Shown one piece after another: positions 33,801-46,259 of a stretch of DNA of 64,000 nucleotides. The DNA comes from Lentinus brumalis. Its lineage: Eukaryota; Basidiomycota; Agaricomycetes; Polyporales; Polyporaceae. Position numbers and translations under genes: made by a program. The stretch's first letter is position 1; the number at the start of each line of letters is the position of its first letter. The notes under the pieces are model-generated. The model saw nothing but the letters and a program-made list of their open reading frames with translations. It did not search any database and was not told the DNA's origin. The stretch is taken from assembly GCA_001792895.1 (NCBI GenBank), contig MARA01000013.1:496001-560000 (forward strand). The letters run 5' to 3'.

Positions 33801-34805
33801 AGACGAGGACGAACGCGATGCGAACGGAGATCTCGCCGAGGAGGTGCTGGGCCTACCGTCAGACTTCACTGAAGCTGAGCGCGAGGAGTATGCACTGGAA
33901 GACCTCGGTAGCGTCGAACTCAGTATCCGGACCGGTCTCGCGTTCGACCAGCTCAAGCAGATCCGCCTTGCCGTACAGCACCGCGCCGCCCAGATCGAGG
34001 CGAAGAAGACGTCAGTGAAGGGCAACAAAGCGAGTGCCGCTGTGCAGCAGGATATCGACAAGATCCAGAAGCTCACTCGTTTGTACGCTACTCGGTACAA
34101 CGAGAACTACAGACGCATCTCCAACTTACGAGGCTCCGAGTACGACGCCACCATGGACGACACTCCTGGCGCACGCCTCCGAGTTATCGACCTCGGTAAG
34201 GATCTCGCCATTGCCAACCTCGCAGCAACGCGTACCCTCGGCGACAGCAAGAAGACCGGGTCTTGGATCTGGACGGCGTTCGACCCGTCTGTTGAACAGT
34301 CCGGGTCACGAAAGGGGAAAGGCAAAGCCAAGGACGTCGCCGCACTGCGTGAGTATCCAGCTCCACTTGCAGGCGTTCCGCGCTGACCTTCTCGCAGTGG
34401 AGTTCAAGCAGTGGATTCGAGCGAAGGCGGACAAGCACAGGGCTGACGAGTTCGTGAGCCGGACTTGCGCCGAGTTCCGGTTCACGCGTGACGGCTTCGG
34501 CTACATGTCCGAAAGATGGAAACAGGCGGCAAAGACCGAAGGCATGGCGAAGGGAAAAGTCGCCTACGCGCACAAGAAGGCGGCTATGTGGAGCCGCAAG
34601 CGGGAGCAGGCTGTCGAGCGATACGATGCTTCGCGCCGGGAGGGCGTCGACAGCGAGAAGCTCGACCACACACGCGTGAGTAGAACCGTTCAAGCTCTTG
34701 CGTACTCGCTCACGCCGCCAACAGTCGATCCGTCCATACCTCGCACAGATGTTCGATGATTTATCCGATTGGGAGCCCATCATGAAGACCATGCGCATGG
34801 ACTAA
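30855..34805 (+). CDS. KDZ transposase with CxC2 cysteine cluster (11 exons, intact)
   Basis: The exons are 30,855-31,196, 31,250-31,843, 31,894-32,084, 32,136-32,457, 32,508-32,653, 32,706-33,097, 33,145-33,360, 33,416-33,557, 33,618-34,348, 34,398-34,675 and 34,725-34,805. All phases agree, giving 1,144 residues. After an acidic/basic N-terminus comes the CxC2 cluster (CPTAGCNGRAMVRCRECTQ, CEDCMVSSHRNQPFHW, LGHDGEPC), which is associated with KDZ transposases. A basic KKKRIPQKSKGKRKR region and a three-fold ADTA repeat precede the RNase-H-like core, with YDVVCSY and GHTHGEGIESFWGDHND as expected for this superfamily. The C-terminal third is helical and charged. The enzyme would cut and move the element. 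Nothing in it looks broken. Confidence 0.9.
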
Positions 34806-35472
34806 AACTGCATATTCGACATTGACCTGCTGACAGTATACTTATCTCTAATACCTACTTTATACCTATATATTCCTGTATAGCTGCGCTTTCATATCAT
34901 CGCGTCTGTTCACTGATCTTCGCTGGCACTTACCGGCGTTCAGTATGCTTACCTTTTTCGGCTCAGGGACACAGACACGCGTTCTGCACAGCCACCCCCA
35001 CAGGTACCGCCACACAAATTTGGCTTCCTCGGAACGTCATCCGATCACTTGAGGAAGCAGGAGAACATGGGCTCAGAACATGGGCTCGCAAGCTATCGAA
35101 CAAGTCGAGGTCTGTATACGCTCCGCACTCAATAGCCACGTCTTGCTCCACCTCGGCAAGCAGCTCACATACTTATCATTACAGATAACCCGGTGTAATG
35201 CAAATCCATGGCTGCGATACTTTCCAGATTATCATCGAGTACAGAAATTCATGAATGACATCCTGTACGGTCCACGACAAAGGGTATCGCAGGGAGGAGG
35301 TCCTTGCTGTCATGAACAGCACGCGTGTGCGCAGCCACGTTCTCGAGAAGCACCGTAAGCGCCGGGGCGCAGGGCCGGTTTGAGAACTCGTCTCGCGTCC
35401 AGTTCAGAGAAGCTAGTGTCACGATCTCCTCTGCCTCTACTTCAGTGTCACAACTCAGCAGAAGGACTCAAC
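34806..35472. other. Spacer after the KDZ transposase
   Basis: There is no convincing gene. The start is A/T-rich, as expected of a 3' region. The part from about 35,000 may contain 5' exons of the small gene that follows, but I could not find a consistent model. Confidence 0.35.
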
Positions 35473-36035
35473 ATGGTCGTTCTTGAGGCACAGCACTACC
35501 AGGTAAGTCTCCAGCGCCTGGCTGCATGGCCAGCAGTCGGCTAACAAGCTCACTAGGTCTTCATGTCCCTCTTCAAAGGCAACGTCAACGCTCGCTACGA
35601 GGTTAAGGAGAAGGAATTCATGCAGGTGCGTATATTGTCCTGCAGTTGACGGACACGCGCGTGTATAACTCGCGTATTACGTAGGCGATGCAGGCCATGG
35701 GCTTCGGCTCTTCTCTACGGAAGAAGGGCTCTCGCCGCTATTTTGTGCCTATGGGCGAGGCGGCAGAGCGCTGGGGCCAAACTCCCTACGTGTACCACTT
35801 GGTATTTGATGTTCTTTCCACATTCTCGTTCCGGGAAGTTGATTGCAGACCAGCACGGCAAGGTCCTCGAGAAGAAGAAGCAAGATCTGTACGTTCCTCG
35901 CCGCTGTATGGATGCTGATCCGTATTGACTGTCTTGCTTAGCATCGCGAAGGATCTTGAGGGACTCTACGGCTGGAACGCCGAGACCTTTGTACTCAAAG
36001 GGGAGGAAGTCGAAGAGGAGGTAGTGCACGCTTGA
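35473..36035 (+). CDS. Possible small HicA-like (dsRBD-fold) protein gene, partial model
   Basis: Exons 35,473-35,502, 35,557-35,625 and 35,685-about 35,800 are separated by canonical introns and encode VFMSLFKGNVNARYEVKEKE, then MQAMGFGSSLRKKGSRRYF. A last exon encodes IAKDLEGLYGWNAETFVLKG and ends at 36,035. The pattern lead helix, GF, basic KGSRR.F and final YGW recalls HicA-like domains found in fungal proteins. HicA proteins bind RNA. The junction before the segment QHGKVLEKKKQDL is unresolved. The family assignment is tentative, and any toxin-like activity is not supported by the sequence alone. Confidence 0.35.
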
Positions 36036-36255
36036 GGGAAATCTGTAGCGTATCGCACCTGCGGGGTAGTGCGCACTTTTTTGGAAATGTATCCTCGCAT
36101 ACGAACGGTCATCTACTCTAATGTACCGGAAGTTCGCTGTAGTACGTTCGCTACGCCGTTAGCAGCTTCACTGAACAGCATGCGCAGAACACTCCTCAAG
36201 CTTGGCCTACGGTCGTACCGTCGGTGGAGCGGTCGCACGCGAGTTGAAACCCTAG

Positions 36256-36720
36256 TGTGCGATACGTTCCTCCTCCATGGCAGAGCCGGCACTTCGCACA
36301 GCGTGCGAGCTCGGCCATTGGTGCTGCATGCGCCCTGCGAAGCTCCTCTCCGACCCGCAGCTCCACACCTTCAGCATCCTCGCGCCCTCCCCCGCGTTCC
36401 TCCGCACCTCGCACCTTCTGCGTGCGTTCGATGACCCGCCTGCGGTCGCCGCGAAGCCGCCCACGATTGTCGTGTTCCTGCTGTACCAGATGTCGCTGAC
36501 ACCCTTCGAGGCTGTGGTCGGCATCATCCTGAACGCGATCAGCCGCAAGTTCCGAGTTTGCGTGCGAGCTCGAGACGAAGCTCCAGGACGAGGATGTGAT
36601 GGATCATCCCCGACGACCGTCTCTTCCACCCTGCCAGGACAGAATGCGCCTCGCCCGTTGCTCATCGTATCGACGCCAAGCCGGCCTCGTTCGACGCGCA
36701 CAACGCGTAATGACATGCGT
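36256..36720 (+). pseudogene. STE24-like CAAX protease fragment captured in the KDZ element
   Basis: STE24 proteins are membrane zinc proteases that process prenylated proteins. The fragment reads ACELGHWCCMRPAKLL, then FSILAPSPAFLRTSHLLRAF, AAKPPTIVVFLLYQMSLTPF and EAVVGIILNAISRKF, which matches the C-terminal half of Ste24 from the zinc motif onward. The motif HELGH is changed to CELGH, so the first zinc ligand is lost, and the frame breaks soon after SRKF. It lies within the transposon ends, so it looks like a host gene piece carried by the element. Confidence 0.6.
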
Positions 36721-37261
36721 CGTCGCGGGGCGTCTTCCGTGCTCCTGCCAGGTGAGCTAACTGGCACTAGCTCGTGAGATAGGGACATGCAGCTGACAGC
36801 TGACCCAACTGTGGTTTCACAGCATCTACCGACACCCCACCACCACCTCCCGCCGTTCCGCAGCAAAAGCATCGATCTCCTTGCTCTCAGCAACATCGAC
36901 TCTCGTGCCGCGACTCCTTTGACGATGTGCGGCACTCCGCGAAGGCAATACGCCATTCACATCCGGCCAGCGACTCGCACTCGTGCAGCCTATTCAGAAA
37001 GCATACATAGCGGGGGTCTACGCTATCTACGCTTCCTCCTTGCCTCCTGTCGCTTCGAGCTGCTCTGCGAACGGATCGGTGCATACGCGCAGGTCCTAAG
37101 GACCGTGTACGACGGGTTTACCAGGGCGTGTGGCGGGTTTCATGAGAGCGGCGGGCCGTCTTTTGGGTCTGATTGGCAAGGCAAACTGGCCATTACGCCG
37201 CGCTGGTTCGTCGGGAAGGTCCATACGTTATCCTGTACTTACTACTGTACTGATCTACACT
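36721..37261. other. Region before the right KDZ end
   Basis: An open stretch on the plus strand (about 37,050-37,215, with YDGFTRACGGFHESG) may be another captured exon. It could not be assigned. Confidence 0.3.
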
Positions 37262-37454
37262 AATCCGGCACTAATCCCTGGTACTAAGCTTGTATTGATC
37301 CTCTACTAATCCTCTACTAATCCACTACTAATCCACTAATCGTCCTCGTAATCGGTCCTCCTATGCCGATTAGCGGATTAATTCTTAATGGTCGAGATAA
37401 TCCCATAAGTACATTAACTATTGCGGGGGATTATCAAACTAAGAGCCACCCCTG
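37262..37454. repeat. Right terminal inverted repeat and subterminal CTAATCC zone
   Basis: At least seven CTAATCC-type words lie in 37,262-37,345. GATTAGCGGATTA is at 37,368-37,380. The outer 75 bp pair with the left end. The target duplication AGTAGGC follows. Confidence 0.75.
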
Positions 37455-40400
37455 AGTAGGCGGGACTGAGGTACATGGGTAGCATATTATGATAGAACCT
37501 GAGTGTATGGATGTTTACCGAGAGAACGATCTTGACCCTAGGTACTAGCGGACGGCAACGAGGCGGCGTATGTACTGCAATCGAGACACCCGTTAGAACT
37601 CGAAGCAACAGCAACGGGGGCCGCGGGGAGCGTGACGAGTCAAGTGAGATGATACATACAAACGTCAAAACGTGTGCAAGCGGTGGGCTGAAAGACTGGG
37701 TAATGATATACACTTCACAATTGGCCGACGGCGACGCTGGCACGCAGACACCGGAGATCCGAGCAGACCGGAAGAGACAACAAGGGACGCATAACAGAGA
37801 AGACGTTAGGAGCACTGCGGCATGGAGGGAAGTCGTAACCGCCAGCACAGCGGCATCTGAAAGGTGTCCCCAGCCAGAGAACACGTCGTGCCTCAGCGAC
37901 GCGGTGCGCGGGAATGAGAGAAAGGGTGACAATGTGCGCGACGGCCATGCGCGCGCCGCGGGTCGTGAGCGGGCTGGATAGGACGGGCAGCGCTGACCCG
38001 CTGAGGATGACGAAGCCCACAAATAGAGACGCGGTGTCACCGAGGGCGGAAGAGACGGAAGGGCGAAGAGCGGCGCCGCCTGCGCGGACGTGACGGTGGA
38101 GGGACGCGCGTGAGCTGAAGGCACGAAAGCACGCGAACGTGAGACTGGTACGGACTTGAGGGTGTGCGCAAGTCCTCCGGGGGGAGGTCGAGGTATGTCG
38201 AGGCATGCTCCTGTGCAAACGTCGGTTGTTGGCGCATTCAGCGCGAGCAGCCGCCATCCCGTCGATGAGCGACATGTCGATGACCGTTCCCCACCACCCC
38301 GTCGTCGATGCGCAGATGAAGGCCGGGCGCGATCTTCCTTCCCATCTACCAATACTTTTATACGCATTGCACTTACCTTGTGAATGTCCCTATCCCGCGC
38401 AAGCTGAGCTCCCTTCGATTCTACGGCCATTGACGTTCACGAGAGAGCCGCGTCCCACTTGCTGAGCTGCCTCCAGTATTGAGTGATCGCCCGGCCCGAT
38501 TTGCAGGCAGTCCGCCGGGGACAATCTGGTAGGTTTCGAGGAGCTCGAGCGAGTCCAGATCGAGGATGTCCCAGTACATCTATCTTTGTGTGAGGGGTGT
38601 CGGGCTCGGGCTCGACGCGCGCGGCGGGAGAAAGAGGCGCAAGAGCCGCCCGGCTCTGCATACAAGACGCACCAAGGTGCCATAAACAGCTTTGTGAAAG
38701 AATATAAGCCTAAGAAGAAGTAATATGCAGCAGCAGAGGCGGGACAGTGGACGTGGGGGGACGTAATTCAGGGCAGGCCGCTCCCATGCAAACGTCAATA
38801 CAGCACGTCTTCTAAGTACCACAGACAAGGGCGATGTCGATAACATCCTCGAGAATCCTCTCCGACTCGTAGAGCGGACGGATACTGAGATTCCCATACC
38901 ACTCTCCTACAGCAAGACCACCGGCGTACATTCCCTGATTCACTTTGAGTGCAGCCTGCGCCTCAGCGAGGTGGTCGACCCGCCGTCGCGGCGCTTCCCG
39001 GTACCCTCCCGTGTCCAGCACAGAACAGGCTAGGCCGATGTGCGTATGCAGTTTGCTTACCTTCGCTGCATTTCTGCACCTGAGCTGACTCTCCACCTTC
39101 TGCAGTGCAGGTACTGTAGCCGCGTTTCACCGGCCTCGTGTTTCGTACAAGCTCGGGAGAAGTACGAGACCAATTGACCTCGTTTCTACCCTGCAACATC
39201 AAAGGTTCGCGTTGCTAGCTCGGGCAAGTGGGCCTGCACGCCACGCCATGCCGACGTTCCGGTCACACCGCCATCTCCTAGGCTTCCGTCCAGTGGGTTG
39301 AAGCTCCCAAGGTCCGAACGACTTCGACGGCCTGCGGACCGTCTGGACGAGGCGCGCAGGTTCGAGATATGTGTGGCGATTCAGTCTGTATCTAGGCGGC
39401 GACGTGTAGAGTACGCCATTTTCGCAAAAGTGCTCCTGAACATTCTGGCTAGCCGAGGAGTACGGTAGGGTGCGCATTAGCTGACGGCCGAGATCAGCAG
39501 TCGAATATATAGTATTGAACATACGACGCTTACCTCCCGCGGGACAACGCGGAGCGTGCAGTCATCAACGAGAGAGGCGAACACAAGGGCCGCCAGGAAT
39601 GCGGGCTGTCCTGTCGAGGCGTAGACAGCTCTGTGCAGGTCTAGCTCGCCATGAACGTGGTCCGTTACACTCGTAAACATCGCGCCCGCCGCGACTCCGG
39701 GGCCGCGACTCCGGGAGGTGTTCATGACAGTCGAAGGCAGGGCTGTCATGACGATTCTCTGGAGAGCCGGCCTGGTCGGGAAAACCGAGAGCGTACGTGC
39801 CCCGACTGTACGCGCACATTGTGGGTGTGTATGAGACGCGTCAAGTCAATGCTGACGAGTCTGTACAGGGCTACTCACCTAAAGCTAAAGGCACGCGGGA
39901 GAAGCTCACTGAGCATATGCCGTGCAGAGGATTCACGTCATGGGCAGGCCAGCGGACAGACAGCGCGAGGAACAGAGAGCCGATAGCAGAAGGGAGAAGA
40001 GCGGCAGACGAGGCAGGGCGGGTCCACCGTGGTTCATTGAGAACAGGAGCTGAGCGGAGGCAGAGGGCGAAGAGTCGCTGACGCGAAGATGAGGCAGGCG
40101 AGTTGGAAAGGTCGTAGCAGAGGAACTTGAAGCGAGTCGACGAAGCGCAAGGTGCGAGGCGTCAGTCGGTCCGAAAGCCCGCGCATGCCTCGGTCGGGCG
40201 CCTACCTCCTCTTGCAGCGACCACGACAAGCTCGAGCTGCCCCAGGGCCGGACAACATCACACACCAATGCCTTCGCGAGTCGCACTAGTCACTTTTTGC
40301 TCCTCCGCTTACCCCATCTTCGAGCTTCTATCCGGGTTCTGGATGCCAGTAAGTATGTACTGTATCTTCAGCCAGTCTTTCTACGTTCTCTCCAGCACTC

Positions 40401-41394
40401 AACATGGCAGCCAGTCGTCTTTGCCAGCAGCTGAAGCAATAGGCCGTGATGCGGCATGGAATATCACCCTGCCGTATATTCCTGAAAGAGCAGAGCTGGC
40501 ATGGCGGGCAGGGACAGGGACACATGGTGCACGCGGGACGATGGGTTTAGGTGAGTTCTTATACACGATATGCTTGTTCGTTCCTTCTAACGAGTCCTGT
40601 CCCTCCCATGGCCCGCCATACTAGACATGATCTTGACAGATCTTCGGCTTCATGCATCAACATCAAAGGACTTCAGACCTCGTTTGCACTTCCAAACCCT
40701 CCTCTCGCAGATCGTGACGGATTCTTGTCCTCCACCGTCGTGTCTATCTCAATACCCCTTCACCATTGCAGACGTAGTACTACACGCCCTGTCTCAGATG
40801 TGCTCTCGCCTCTCACTAGAAGCTCGGTCTCCCGCACAAGCTATCTGCGAACCCTCCTCCCGCATGTTGCCCGCACCTCTCTATCGGCTCCATTTTCACG
40901 TCGCTCCCCCGCCTTCCGGACCTTGATAGGTCGCGAAGGTTTCCGGGTATCCATCACGGCGACGTGCAGCAGATCTGTCTTATCCGCGCCCTCAGATGCG
41001 TACTGCTCTTCCATGTGCGACATTCTCCTCCCGTCTGCCGCAGATCGAGCACTCCTGCAGGCTCGTGCCGACGCGCCGAAGCTCATGCAGCCTCCTCTCT
41101 TCCTCAGCCACCTCACCCTCAACGCCTGACTCTGTCGCATCGAATCATGCCCTTATCAGTACATCGCCCTCAAGCCGTCGGTTGCATTCCCTTTGACAAT
41201 GTCTCGAGACATCCCTCCCGCGTGAACGAGTGGCATGCCGGCGGGCTTGACTCGGAGCGCGGTCGCAGGCCGCTCGCCCAATGACTCGGACTACTGCTAT
41301 GTACATGTTACCACGCGATCTCTACCGCGGCTACCCTCCCTGATGGCTCATCGCTCGCGTCTTGACTCTTGACTCGGGCCGCTGTGCGTCGTCA
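37455..41394. repeat. Duplication array between the KDZ element and BCS1 copy 2
   Basis: No intact gene is seen. 37,500-37,710 resembles 42,650-42,830, and 38,830-38,980 resembles 43,260-43,420. 39,760-41,130 is a close copy of 14,130-15,650. Short open frames on both strands do not look coding. The stretch continues the module interrupted by the KDZ element. Confidence 0.5.
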
Positions 41395-42005
41395 AGGAGT
41401 ATTGGAAGCTCTCAAGCCTGCCGCGCAAGCAGCCGATGAAGTCGGTCATCCCCACCTGCGGTATCATTGAGCACATCGCGCGCGAAGGACGTCCTGACTC
41501 CTGGCGATCGAGCAATGGTAAGTACGCATAGGGAGGTCAGTGCCACACTGGCGCTTGCGTCTGCAGTCGTCGCTAACATTTGGCGTTCTATCTAGGCATT
41601 TTGCAGCACCGTGGATACGTCCTATACGGCTCTCCATGCGTCGGGACTCAGGAAGAGCTCGCCGTCATCGCCCAGCTCCGTGCTCGTGCTCGTGGGGGAT
41701 ATCGACGCCGCGTATCGCAAGGGATCTAGCGCGACTCGTCGGTCCGGCAAAGAGTCCTGCTGGGTGCGCAGAAAGAGAGGGATGTCAGCGCCTTCATGGC
41801 ATCGCGCGTCGCTCTGAGCGATCTGCTGAACGCGCTTGAGAGCGTTGGTGTGCAGGCAAGAGGGCCGTATACTGATCGCCACGACGGACGAGTACAAGCC
41901 GGCCGGTCGTCTGGATCTGCGCATGAAGTTCATGCTTACGGGCAAGCTGTCCCGACGCTTCCCTCGATTGGTTTCAAGGACGAGCTGTTGGAGGAGAAGT
42001 AACAG
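41395..42005 (+). pseudogene. BCS1-like AAA ATPase remnant, copy 2
   Basis: Readable pieces in order: EYWKLSSLPRKQPMKSVIP, HRGYVLYGSPC (Walker A region, GK missing), SVLVLVGDIDAAYRKG (Walker B), LSDLLNALESVGVQAR, GRILIATTDEYKPAGRL and FMLTGKLSRRFPRL. Compared with BCS1, the acidic pair of Walker B is reduced (GDID for EDID) and the frame changes several times. The copy is followed directly by the module seen at 21,060, without the DUF6533 gene between them. Confidence 0.65.
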
Positions 42006-45000
42006 CGGCCGTACTAGAAGGACTGTGGCTACGGGTCTCCAACGGGAAACGCGGAATGCGGTGGTACAGTGGCAGGACCAACCGGAGAGAACACCACCAG
42101 AGCGCAAGCCGTGGAGATGGGGGTCTCAACGGGCATGTTGCTATCCGATATCCTGTACCCAATACCGCAGCAACTAGATGTATAGAGCTGCGACCTATGA
42201 TTTCTTTGTAACCGTCAGTGGGATGGAATGAACTGCGCGTGTGCGGACCATGAAAAACAACCCAACAGACCTTAGAGGATCCTCATCATCGTAAATAAGA
42301 GGTGAGTTACATCTTCTCGGCGGAGGCCTCGAAGGAGTGCTTACCGCGTGTACTAGACACTTAGTGTCAGCGCTGGGGACGGTGAACACTGAACCGGTCA
42401 GGACATGGTCGGATGCTGTACTGGTTGCTGAGCTGGCCTGGAGGTATGAACAGCAAACATAGAAAGGGAAACAGGCGGGAGATGGCCGACGAGGGACCTG
42501 TTCCCGAACACCAAACTATATCACACCGCCGTGTGTGATTGCACCTGCGCGAGAGCATCCAAAAATAACACATCAACTCGATCGGGGTCAAAACAGTAGG
42601 GGGCCTCGCGGGAATCGATATGGGTATCGTGCTACAATGGAACTAGATTGCATGGGCGAATGCCGAGAGAGAGACCTTGAGTGTAGGTAGCGAGCGACAG
42701 CGAGACATAAGTAGTACGTACTGCAGTTGAGACACAATTTGGAACTAGAAGTAATAACAACGGGGCCGCGGGCGAGCGCGGCGAGGCGTCGAGACGACGA
42801 GACGTATGTAAGCGGTGGGGTTGAAGATAATGGACCGACGATAGTGACAATGGTGAGCAATAACTGGCGATCCGAGCGGGCCAGAAGAGACAAGTAGAGA
42901 CGAATAACAGACGAGTACTGCGGGCATAGTGTTCATGCATGAGGAGGGTGGCGAGTGGCAGCCCAGCGGCGTTTGAATGGCAGCCACAGAACGCGTCGCG
43001 CCTATTGGCACGGGAGATGGAGAGGGTGTACGCCGGGGAGCTTGATGTAGGTCGAGACGCGCTCCCGCGTGCCTCCGCGTACCCCTACGAACGGTTTCTG
43101 CTGACCGGTGGTCATGTTCGCGTTCCGTACCAGTAGCATCCGCTCTGTCCATGTAGTACATGGTGGGCTCAACGAAGGGTCTCAACGAAGGGTCTCCCGC
43201 CTCCGCACTTCCGCCGTGCATATACCGATACGGCTTTTGGAACGACGGACGCGGCCATCTCATGCTCGAAAATCCTCTCAGACTCGGAGAGCGGACGGGT
43301 ATGTTCGATCATTGCCGGACCCGCTATGCTTCAGCAAGACGTCTCGCGCATATTCCCTGCATGTCGCCCGTCGTTAGCATTCTCTTTGAGTACAGGCCTC
43401 AGTGAGGTCGTCGGCCCGCGGTCGCAACGCTCTCCAGCCGCTGTAACACAAATAGTGGGTGATACCTGCCGAGTTCTGAAGCAGATGTTGACAACCGTCT
43501 TTAGTTAGCACACCGCACAGACAACACAAAAGCGCGGACTGTAGCGATTAGTTGCTCACCTTCAACTTCGCTGTGCGTCCTCTGTGGTGCAGGTACTGCC
43601 CAGCTCGGTGCAACGTCCTAGTACGTTTTGACCTGATCCCGACCCTGCGCGACTGAACATGCCGCACTGACATGTCCTACCGTCGTCCGAGCACAGGTGC
43701 GCGCTCGTAGTCGTGCAGTATGAGCCTCCAGGCGCACGCTTTGCCATGACGGCGTCACACATTCAGCGAGATGTCCTAGGGTCCGACCAGTTGAGACTTC
43801 GATGGCCTGATTGGACCTTCCGAATGAGGCCCACAGATCGAGATCATGCGTGAAGTGGCGGGTGCAAGCCCAGGCGGCGACAGCGTGTCGCGAGGCTACG
43901 CCCAAACAGAGGCGCCATGCCGCTGGCCAACTTGTACTGAAGAACGCCCGGGTGCAGACGGCCGGGATGAGCCTGCTGTCCACACCGGCCGCAGCGCTGA
44001 TCGCATGTTACTTCGTCTTGACGGAGCGGCCGGAGTTCAGAAGGAATGTGGATCGCCATGAATGTGGCCCCGAAACCCTCGGAGACGTCTAAGCTGCCGC
44101 GGCTCAGTGTAAGTCCATGGTTGTCGGCATGAGATTCGGGTATGGATGGCGTTTGAGGGTTAGCTTTGAGTACGACGTGTCAGGACAACACCTCGTTGAG
44201 TCAGCGGAAGCTCGTAAGGATGAACGGACGCTCCCGGGCTCACCATGTTAGATTGCACAAACACCACGACGTGACGTCGTGCACAGTAGTGCTGGAGTGG
44301 CGGCTGGCATGTACTTACTACCTAGGCAGGAAAAAATGAAGGAGCTTTCGCAACGAACAGTATGTGCACAACCTACCTGTAGAGAGCTCGGATACGAGCG
44401 CCGTTCTCGAGCTACCACTCGGGCCAGATGACATGGGCAGTCTTGAGAACGCTTGCTCGACCTTGAAGGTAACGGCTGCGTCCACACGTCGCTGATGGTA
44501 CATCCACACGATGTGCTTGATGGCGTAGCGTGATGAGTCCAATGGCAGCGGCCTATAAACGTGTCAGCGGGAATACAAGATTCCTTTTGCGGGAAAACGG
44601 AGACCGACGCACCTATCGGCAGGACGAGGTCAGACTGACAATCGCGCCATCACAGACAGCTTGTGAGGTTCCGCGGACGAGGGCAAAGGGAATTACTGCA
44701 TCGTGATGGAGTTAACCCTTCAAGATGATGAACGTCAGCGTCGAACGATGGCTGCCGGACATGCTAAGTACGTACCTCGCCACACGGGTTTACAAACCTA
44801 TGTCACAGTTGAGAAAGTCGGGGTCGAGTCAGGACATGTTGGTGAGGGAAAGTTGTAGGCTCCTCCTTATATGTAAGTACGAAGTAGGAAATGTCCGCCA
44901 TGACTGGAAGAACGAAGACTGCTCACCCGGAATTCGACTGTCAGTGACTCTGGCCTGAAAAGGGAACGTCGTCTTCAGATGAAGTCCGCGTTCCCGAGTT

Positions 45001-46259
45001 TTGATGTAGCAAGGACCCACGGGCTTCGCGCGTGCCTATGGCTAGTGTCCTGTTCGCCGGGGATGACGCCAGACCTCAGCCTGAGAGGAGTAATGAGTGC
45101 GCGAGACTCGGTATAGCCGCAGAGGCGGAAAATAGGTCTGGGAAGTCGCAACGAGGTAAACCTACTCACTGCAATGTGGGCACGAGCCTGGACTGGCCGG
45201 CATGACATACGAAGGACTGAACCAAGTCTTGGGGGACTGTCGACGAACGAGCCTGTAGCGGGAGGAAAACGAGCGGCAGGGAGAGAGCCTAGCTGGCAGG
45301 ACCGGTCCATCGTGGCGCAGCTGAGCCGATGCATAAGGCGACGAGGGACGAGAAGTAGAAAAGAATGCAGCGAAGAGACAGCAAGTACTTAGTAGCAGAG
45401 ACGACGCGGGTTGAGTTCTGATTCAGCTTCAAGTCGATGAGGGAGGCCGCGCTGGCGCCTGTATCCACCCACGACCTCGACCGTCGACTCTACACCGAAC
45501 ACTCGAGCTCACTATGCAAATCCTCGCGTACGGACACTGAAGCCGGCCTTCCCGCTGCTCTGTTTACTGCTAGGCTGCTACCATCCTTGACCTTGCATCA
45601 AGATCTTCCGGGGTCCTGGGTGTCAGTGCTCTCAACAAGCCAACTTGGCCTAGCCAACACTCGACCCGCAGCCACGTATCTTCGACAGCACGCAGGAGGA
45701 AGAACGGCGTGGGGCAATGCAGCCCTCAGCGGGTATTATCTTGATGCATGTCGCTACGACTCGGAGAGCAGAGCTGGCGGAGGCACAACGGAGCATCATT
45801 CGGATACGATCGGGCTAGGTGAGTACACTTACATGGTGTGGTCATTCGTCCTTTCTGACGAGTCGCGCTCGTTCAGTGGCCCGTCGTATCGATTCGCCCT
45901 TCTCCCATAATGGTGCATTCTCGTTCGCCTTCACCTCCATTGACCGTGTCGTCTTCTGCCGTCATAGACGCAGTGCAACGTCGCGCGTGTCCTAGGCGTA
46001 CTCGCGCTTGCAGATCAGCTCGACCATCTGCTACACAAGTATCTGCGCCTCTCCACCAGCCTCGCGTTCCGCCCGCCTCCTCGTAATTCGACCCTACCTC
46101 TCGCTGACGGCGACATGCAACGCTGCGACCTAGTACGCGCCCCCAATACACAGTACTCGTCTGCCGTATGGGGGCCCCTTGAGGAGGTCTTCCTCCCGCC
46201 CGCCCGAATCAGACTTCATGTCCCTCCCTGCCGCTCATCCAACAATCAGTCACCCATCC
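42006..46259. repeat. Duplication array between BCS1 copies 2 and 3
   Basis: Modules in order: 42,040-42,600 (copy of 21,060-21,670), 42,600-43,140 (copy of the sequence right of the KDZ element), 43,260-44,100 (copies at 51,330-52,000 and 56,180-56,720), 44,250-45,060 (copies at 1-600 and 56,880-57,740) and 45,160-45,830. Donor-like GTACGT complements on the minus strand recur at corresponding places. I see no intact gene. Confidence 0.5.

Larger units (their letters stand above)
21681..37454. mobile_element. KDZ (Kyakuja-Dileera-Zisupton) DNA transposon, 15.8 kb
   Basis: The element starts CACATGTAGTTCTTAGTT and the complement of its end starts CAGGGGTGGCTCTTAGTTT. The inverted similarity continues for about 75 bp (GATAATC, CCCGC, TTAATGTA, CCATTAAG). 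AGTAGGC flanks both ends (21,674-21,680 and 37,455-37,461). Subterminal zones on both sides are full of CTAATCC/GGATTAG. Inside are a CxC2-KDZ transposase and several other genes. KDZ elements are known expanded transposons of basidiomycetes. The paralogous site near 42,595-42,610 gives an approximate empty-site comparison. Confidence 0.85.

Noticed and set aside
21681..37454. TET/JBP oxygenase gene expected beside some KDZ transposases
   Set aside because: None of the KDZ-borne frames shows the HxD...H arrangement in a suitable context.
21673..37462. 8-bp target duplication CAGTAGGC for the KDZ element
   Set aside because: The base before the right copy is G, not C, and that G completes the terminal inverted repeat. 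Only 7 bp (AGTAGGC) is supported.
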